64,000 nucleotides of DNA from Chamaea fasciata (taxonomy: Eukaryota; Chordata; Aves; Passeriformes; Sylviidae), in assembly GCA_029207755.1 (NCBI GenBank), contig JARCOQ010000220.1, forward strand, positions 62,001 to 126,000. Direction: 5' to 3'. Positions 58,327 to 64,000 of the stretch are shown one piece after another (position 1 is the first letter of the stretch; the number at the start of each line of letters is the position of its first letter). The position numbers and the translations under genes are program-made. A model generated the notes under the pieces. That model saw nothing but the letters and a program-made list of their open reading frames with translations. It ran no database searches and was not told the origin of the DNA.

Positions 58327-58469
58327 ATCTGCGTCCTGGAGTGCGAGGGCCAGGCGGTGCCCAGGGCCACCTGGGAGCTCTGCGCCGCCGCCAGCCGAGC
58401 CGCCCCTCGGCCGCGTCCCCTCGCCGCCCGCGCCTGGCCCGGCGCCGCGCCCTCGCGCCGTCCCGACGA

Positions 58470-58502
<33 letters not shown>

Positions 58503-58710
58503 TCAGGACATTTCCCGGCGGCCCGCGGAAAGCCGGGCGGCCAAGGGGGTGCAGAAGAGGTACGGGGGTTTCATCGGGGTGCGGAAGTCGGCGCGCAAGT
58601 GGAACAACCAGAAGAGGTTTAGCGAGTTCCTGAAGCAGTACCTGGGCATGGCGCCGCGCTCCAGTGAGTACGGCCCCGGCCCCGGCGCCGGCCGTGACAA
58701 CGAGATCTGA
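58327..58710 (+). CDS. PNOC: PNOC coding exon 2: nociceptin/orphanin FQ precursor
   Basis: The exon encodes residues 42-168. ICVLEC...ELC supplies Cys43, 47 and 60, completing the six-cysteine opioid-precursor module. A poly-Asp run (88-96, from nine GAC codons, then Gly-Asp-Asp) fills the acidic spacer. Dibasic Lys-Arg 118-119 and 137-138 release YGGFIGVRKSARKWNNQ (120-136), a 17-residue nociceptin. FSEFLKQYLGMAPRSS follows, like the mammalian C-terminal peptide. The secreted peptide should act on the NOP receptor. Mammalian nociceptin starts with Phe; here it starts with Tyr. The predicted precursor is 168 residues, close to human (176). A GTGAGT donor at 58664 offers an alternative end that would replace the last 14 codons with another exon. 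Confidence 0.94.
58465..58500 (+). repeat. PNOC: Coding trinucleotide repeat (GAC)9-GGC-(GAC)2
   Basis: This in-frame microsatellite encodes the acidic run of the precursor just before the nociceptin sequence. Its length may vary between individuals. Confidence 0.95.
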
Positions 58711-58895
58711 GCCGCGGTCACCGCGGCCGTCGGGGTCACCGGGGTCACCGAGGCCTCACCCCCACCACCCCCCACCCTCCCCGCCCGCCCGTCACATCCC
58801 ATGGGTGCCATCCCACCACCACGGGGGCCATCACCTGGAGAAACCGTGCGGAAAACGGCTCGGGAACCGCCGGGACGGCGACCGGGAGGGACGCC
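58711..58895 (+). other. PNOC: PNOC 3' flank or untranslated region
   Basis: GC-rich sequence follows the TGA stop. No poly(A) signal appears before the next array. The nearest AATAAA-type hexamers lie beyond 60320, so the transcript end is unresolved. Confidence 0.35.
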
Positions 58896-58899
58896 CGCC

Positions 58900-60135
58900 G
58901 GGACATCTTTGGGGTTGCCCCTTGGGGTCACCTTCGAAGTTGTCCTTGGGGTCACCCTTAGGGTCACCTTCAGGGGCACCTTTGGGGTGGCCCTTGGGGG
59001 TCACCTTCGGTGTCATCATTGGTGTCGCCCTCAGGGTCGTCTTTGAGGTCACCTGTGGGGTCACCTGTGGGGTCGTCTTTGAGGTCACCTTTGGGGTCAC
59101 CTTTTGGGCCACCTTTGGGGTTGCCCCTTGAGTCACCTTTGGGTCACCTTTGAGGTCACCTTTAGTGTCACCTTTTGGGTCAACTTTGGTGTCACCTGTT
59201 GGGTCACCTTTGGGTCACCTTTAGGTCACTTTTGGGTCACCTCTGGGTCACCTTTGGTGTCACCTTTGGTGTCACCTTCAGAGTCACCTTTGGGTCACCT
59301 ATGGGTCACCTTTTGGGTCACCTTTGAGGTCACCTTTAGGTCACTTTTGGGTCACCTTTGGTGTCACCTTCAGGGTCACCTCTGGGTCATCTTTGGTGTC
59401 ACCTTTGGTGTCACCTTTGATGTCACCTTTGGGTCACCTTTGATGCCACCTTTGGGTCACTTTTGGTGTCACCTTTGGTGTCACCTCTGGGTCATCTTTG
59501 GTGTCACCTTTGATGTCACCTTTGAGGTCACCTTTGATGTCACCTTTGGGTCACCTTTGGTGTCACCTTTAGGTCACCTTTGGGTCACCTTTAATGTCAC
59601 CTTTGGTGTCATTTTTGGGTCACCTTTGGTGTCACCTGTTGGGTCACCTTTGGGTCACCTTTGATGTCACCTTTAGGTCACCTTTGGTGTCACCTTTAGG
59701 TCACCTCTGGGTCACTTTTGGGGTCACCTCTGGGTCACCTTTGGTGTCACCTTTGGGTCACCTCTGGGTCACCTTTGGGGTCACCTTTGGGTCACCTTTG
59801 GTGTCACCTGTTGGGTCACCTTTGAGGTCACCTTTGGGTCACCTTTAGGTCACCTTTGGTGTCACCTGTTGGGTCACCTTTGAGGTCACCTTTGGGGTCA
59901 CCTTTAGGTCACCTTTGGTGTCACCTTTAGGTCACCTCTGGGTCACCTTTGGTGTCACCTTTGGGTCACCTTTGGGTCACCTTTGGTGTCACCTTTGGTG
60001 TCACCTTTGGGTCACCTCTGGTGTCACCTTTAGGTCACCTCTGGGTCACCTTTGGTGTCACCTTTGGGTCACCTCTGGTGTCACCTTTAGGTCACCTCGG
60101 GGTCACTTTTGGGGTCACCTCGGGGTCACCCTCCC
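58900..60135. repeat. Minisatellite of GGTCACCTTT units (11-15 bp), about 100 copies
   Basis: Units are GGGTCACCTTT, GAGGTCACCTTT, GGTGTCACCTTT and TAGGTCACCTTT. Each contains GGTCA or GTCA, and many contain AGGTCA, the core of nuclear-receptor half-sites. The left end (58900-59110) is more diverged. Confidence 0.94.
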
Positions 60136-60174
60136 AGCCAGGGAGGAGGGGCTGCAGGGTTTGGTTTCCCCCAA

Positions 60175-60900
60175 TTAAAAAAAAAAAAAAAATTGGGAAA
60201 AAAGAATTAATCAAAATTCCAAATGAAATAGGAAAATGTTTTTTTTTTAAAAAAATAATTTTTTCCTTTTTTTAATTTCATAAAACTGAAAAGATTTAAA
60301 GTAGAAATTTTTTTAAAAAATTACATTAAATAAAGAAGAAAATGAAGTAAAAAATTTAAAGTTTCCATCAATCAAATCATTTCAAGAGGCTTAAAGATAA
60401 ATGAAAAACATTTAAAAGAAATTTTTCCAAAAAGAAATTAAAAGTTCAAAATATTTAAAAGAAATAAGGAATAAATTTGAAAATATCGCAAAAAAATAAA
60501 AGACAAACGTCAAAACTATTTTCGGAGGAATAAAAAAGAAAGTTTCCAAAGGAATAAAGATTCAATTTCAGAAGCATTAAAAAAGGAAGAAAAAACAAAC
60601 TTCAAAAACATTTCAAAGGAATAAAAATGAAATTTCAGAAGGATTTCGACGGAATTTAAAAAAAAAATATAAATCTCAAAACTATTCCAAAGAAATAAAG
60701 AGCAAATGTGAGAAATGTTTCAAAGGAATAAAGAAATCATCAGAATTCTTTTTAAAAAATGAGTTTAGATATTGAAAGTCAACGGAGGGAAAGCGTCTAA
60801 AAAAGAAAATTAAAATGAGAAGAAATGAAAAATACAAATTTCTACGAAAAAAAAAATTAAAAGAAAGAAATAAAAAAGAAAAAAATGAAATTCAAGAAAA
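60175..60900. repeat. A-rich low-complexity tract
   Basis: AAAGAAATAAAGA-like sequence with very low GC. Weak periodicity of phrases like CAAAGGAATAAAG and AATTTCAGAAG is visible. Several AATAAA hexamers occur on the plus strand. Confidence 0.8.
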
Positions 60901-61045
60901 TCAAAATGAACCAATTCCTGCCCGGAAGGCTCCGCCCCCAAGGGAATTATTTGGGGAATTTCAGAATTCGGGAATTTGGGGAATTCGGGGAATTCTCGCA
61001 GCCCCCTCAGCCCCAAACCTCAATTTTGGGAGGATTTTCACCTTT
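60901..61045. other. Short GC-richer island
   Basis: About 140 bp of balanced sequence, with GGAATTTGGGGAATTCGGGG, separates the A-rich and T-rich tracts. No gene is recognised. Confidence 0.3.
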
Positions 61046-63365
61046 TTTTTTTTTAAACTTTTTTTTTTGGTTTAAATTTTTCCTTTTTTTTTTTTTTTTG
61101 CCCCTCCCCGAATTCCGGGGGAGAATTTCCCGCTCTCGGCTCTGCCGCTTTTGGGGGTTTTTTTCCTTCTTTTTTAAAATTTTTTTTTTCCTCTTTATTT
61201 CCCCCTTTTTTTTTTCTTCCCCCCCGCTTTTTTTTCCTTTATTTCCCTTTTCCCCCTTTTTCCGTTTAATTTTTCCCCCTTTCTTTCCTCCATTTTATTT
61301 CCTATTTTTTCCATTTTTCCCTTTCTTTCCTCCATTTTATTTCCTATTTTTTCCATTTTTCCCTTTCTTTCCTCCATTTTATTTCCTATTTTCCCCTTCT
61401 TTTCCATATTTTATTTTATTTTATTTTATTTTAATTTATTTAATTTAATTTAATTTAATTTAATTTAATTTAATTTAATTTCATTTCATTTCATTTCTTT
61501 CCTTTCATTTCTCCATGTTATTTTGGGTTTTTTTCCCCTTTCTTTTCTCTCTTTAAACTCATTTTAATTTATTTTTCCCTTTCTTTCCCCCATTTTATTT
61601 CCTACTTTTCCCCTTATTTTCCATATTTCATTTTATTTAATTTTACTTCATTTCATTTCATTTCATTCCTTTCATTTCTCTATTTTATTTTGGGTTTTTT
61701 CCCCTTTCTTTTCTCTCTTTAAACTCATTTTAATTTTTTCCCCTTTCTTTTCCCCATTTTATTTCCTATTTTTCTTTCTTTTCTCCATTTCATTTATTTT
61801 TTAATATTTTTCCCTTTCTTTGCCTAATTTTATTTCTTTTTTTAAATTTTCTTTCTCCCTTTCTTTTCCCCATTTTATTTCCTATTTTTCTTCTCTTTTC
61901 TCCATTTAATTTATTTTTTATTATTTTTCCTCCCTTTCTTTTCCCCATTTAATTTTTTTAAAATTTTCCTCCGTTTCTTTTCCTCATTTTATTTATTAAT
62001 ATTATTTTCCCCTTTCTTTCTCCCATTTTTTTTTTAAAAAATTCTTTTTTCTCCCTTTCTTTCCCCCATTTTATTTTTAAAATTTTTTTTTCTCCCTTTC
62101 TTTTCCCCGTTTTATTTTTTTCTTTCCTTTCTCCCCCTTTTTTTATTTTTATTTTTCTCCCTTTCTTTTCCCCATTTTATTTTTTAAAATTTTTCTCCCC
62201 TTCCTTTCCCCATTTTATTTTTTTATCATTTTTTCTCCCTTTCTTTTCCCCATTTTCCTTTTTTTATTATTTTTTCTCCCTTTCTTTTCCCAATTTTTTT
62301 CTTTTCTTCCCTTTTTTCTCCCCTTTTTTTCTTTTAAAATTTTTCCTCCCTTTCTTTTCCCCATTTTCTTTTTTTTTTCCTCCCTTTCTTTCCCCCATTT
62401 TTTTTATTTTTTCTCCCTTTCTTTTCCCCATTTTCTTTTTTTTAAAATTTTTTTTCTCCCTTTCTTTTCCCCGTTTTATTTTTTTCTTCCCTTCCCCCCT
62501 TTTTTATTTTTATTTTTCCCCCTTTCTTTTCCCCATTTTCCTTTTTTTATTATTTTTTCTCCCTTTCTTTTCCCAATTTTTTTCTTTTCTTCCCTTTTTT
62601 CTCCCCTTTTTTTCTTTTAAAATTTTTCCTCCCTTTCTTTTCCCCATTTTCTTTTTTTTTCCTCCCTTTCTTTCCCCCATTTTCTCTTTTTTTATTTTTA
62701 TTTTCCTCCCTTTCTTTCCCCCATTTTTAAAATTTTTTTCTCCCTTTCTTTTCCCCATTCTCTTTTTTTAAAATTTTTTTTCCCCCTTTCTTTTCCCCAT
62801 TTTCCTTTTTTTATTATTTTTTCTCCCTTTCTTTTCCCAATTTTTTTCTTTTCTTCCCTTTTTTCTCCCCTTTTTTTCTTTTAAAATTTTTCCTCCCTTT
62901 CTTTTCCCCATTTTCTTTTTTTTTCCTCCCTTTCTTTCCCCCATTTTCTCTTTTTTTATTTTTATTTTCCTCCCTTTCTTTCCCCCATTTTTAAAATTTT
63001 TTTCTCCCTTTCTTTTCCCCATTTTCTTTTTTTAAATTTTTTTTCCCCTTTCTTTTCCCCATTTTCCTTTTTTTATTATTTTTTCTCCCTTTCTTTTCCC
63101 AATTTTTTTCTTTTCTTCCCTTTTTTCTCCCCTTTTTTTCTTTTAAAATTTTTCCTCCCTTTCTTTCCCCCCATTTTCTCTTTTTTTATTTTTATTTTCC
63201 TCCCTTTCTTTCCCCCATTTTTTTTATTTTTTCCTCCCTTTCTTTTCCCCATTTTCTTTTTTTTAAATTTTTTTCCCCCCTTTCTTTTCCCCATTTTCTT
63301 TCTTTTTTTTCAAATTATTTTTCCCTCCCTTTCTTTTCCCCATTTTATTTTGTATTTTTTTTTGT
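61046..63365. repeat. Long T/C-rich array of TTTCTTTTCCCCATTTTATTT-like units
   Basis: Units of CCCTTTCTTTTCCCCATTTT with varying T-runs continue for 2.3 kb. A block of about 250 bp (from TTTTTTATTATTTTTTCTCC to TTTTTAAAATTTTTTTCTCC) is repeated three times near 62540, 62810 and 63065. A pentamer stretch (TTTAA)n lies at 61430-61485. Confidence 0.93.
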
Positions 63366-64000
63366 AGCGTTCCGGCACCGCCCTCCCAGCCCGGCACAGG
63401 CAAAATTAAATTCCTGCTCCTGCTCCGTCCTCTCTCTCTCTCTGCCGGACCCCAAAGCGCTTCAGACTCGAAAAACAAAACAAAACAAAAATCTCCAAAA
63501 AAAAAAAAAAAAAAACCAAACCAAAAACAATTTCTCTCTTTGTTCTTCTCAAAAATTCCACATTTTCCCCCACCCCGGGAGCCGACGAATTCCAGAGGGA
63601 CCCGCGCGGAAGTCGACGTGAAATCGACGCGAAATCGGGGGGAAAAATACGGAATTTGGGCAAAAAAAATTTTGGATTTTTTTTTCTGTTGGTTTTGGGT
63701 GGGGTTTTTTTGTAGTTCTTTTTTTTTTTTTTTTTTTTTTTTCTCCAAAAAAAAAATCAGCCTCGAATTCCCAGAGAATTTCCCGGGATTTAATTCCCGA
63801 CTTTCAGGGGGTCGCAAAAATCCCCCAAAAATCCAAAAAAAAGAGAAAATCCCAAAAATGTCCCAGAATTCTGGTAAATTTTCATTTGGTTTGATTCCCC
63901 CTTCTATTAATTTTGTTTTCTTTTGATTTTGTTGTCGCTGTTCCCACTTTTTTCCCCGAGCGTTTTCCTCGGAATTTCGGAACCTTCGCGCCGCGCTCGA
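63366..64000. other. Right-end segment, no gene recognised
   Basis: Sequence becomes unique again after the T-rich array, with a (CT)n run near 63430-63442 and poly-A/T tracts. The downstream neighbour in mammals would be ZNF395, but I see no exon of it. Confidence 0.35.

Noticed and set aside
63366..64000. Start of a ZNF395-like neighbour
   Set aside because: Expected from mammalian gene order, but no zinc-finger or other coding signature is present.

Overview
The window looks like vertebrate nuclear DNA from a bird, most likely a GC-rich, minisatellite-choked part of a passerine-type genome. The reasons are intron-split genes with vertebrate splice sites, several short tails of CR1 retrotransposons (the dominant bird LINE), very high GC with poly-A/T slippage tracts, and gene order ELP3 - kinase - PNOC, which fits the human 8p21 order ELP3-PNOC as I remember it. 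The species cannot be named from the sequence alone.

Only three genes can be supported. (1) ELP3, plus strand: the last two coding exons (3116-3197 and 17237-17313), separated by a 14-kb intron full of tandem repeats, with a poly(A) signal at 17691. (2) A complete three-exon protein kinase of the STK35/PDIK1L family on the minus strand (coding 33057 down to 30286, 328 residues). (3) PNOC (prepronociceptin), plus strand: a TATA promoter and short non-coding first exon near 41790-41865, a signal-peptide exon at 51033-51157 and the peptide-bearing exon at 58327-58710 (168 residues, with a YGGF-type nociceptin). A compact CpG-rich promoter-like segment lies at 35930-36110.

By eye, half or more of the sequence is tandem repeats: about 25 separate arrays with units from 5 to about 180 bp, most occurring once. 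They fill the ELP3 last intron (1-825 and 1330-2106 upstream of the penultimate exon, then 4320-5343, 5894-6245, 6890-7145, 7465-8575, 12228-13430, 15270-15870), the ELP3-kinase interval (22350-23660, 23800-24610, 24960-27920), the kinase 3' flank and both introns, the kinase-PNOC interval (34850-35755, 38640-40370, 40545-41560), both PNOC introns and the PNOC 3' flank. Almost all long open frames in the window are by-products of these arrays and are not genes.

The most unusual structure is at 48480-51034, directly before PNOC coding exon 2. A 142-178-bp repeat has copied the exon's own 3' splice site and first codons about 15 times, so the true start codon at 51035 is the last of 16 near-identical 'acceptor plus ATG' cassettes. 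Six of these cassettes were then duplicated again as a block of about 970 bp. The second point of interest is the kinase between ELP3 and PNOC: its relative STK35 lies beside prodynorphin in mammals, so the pair may be an old opioid-precursor/kinase linkage kept here.
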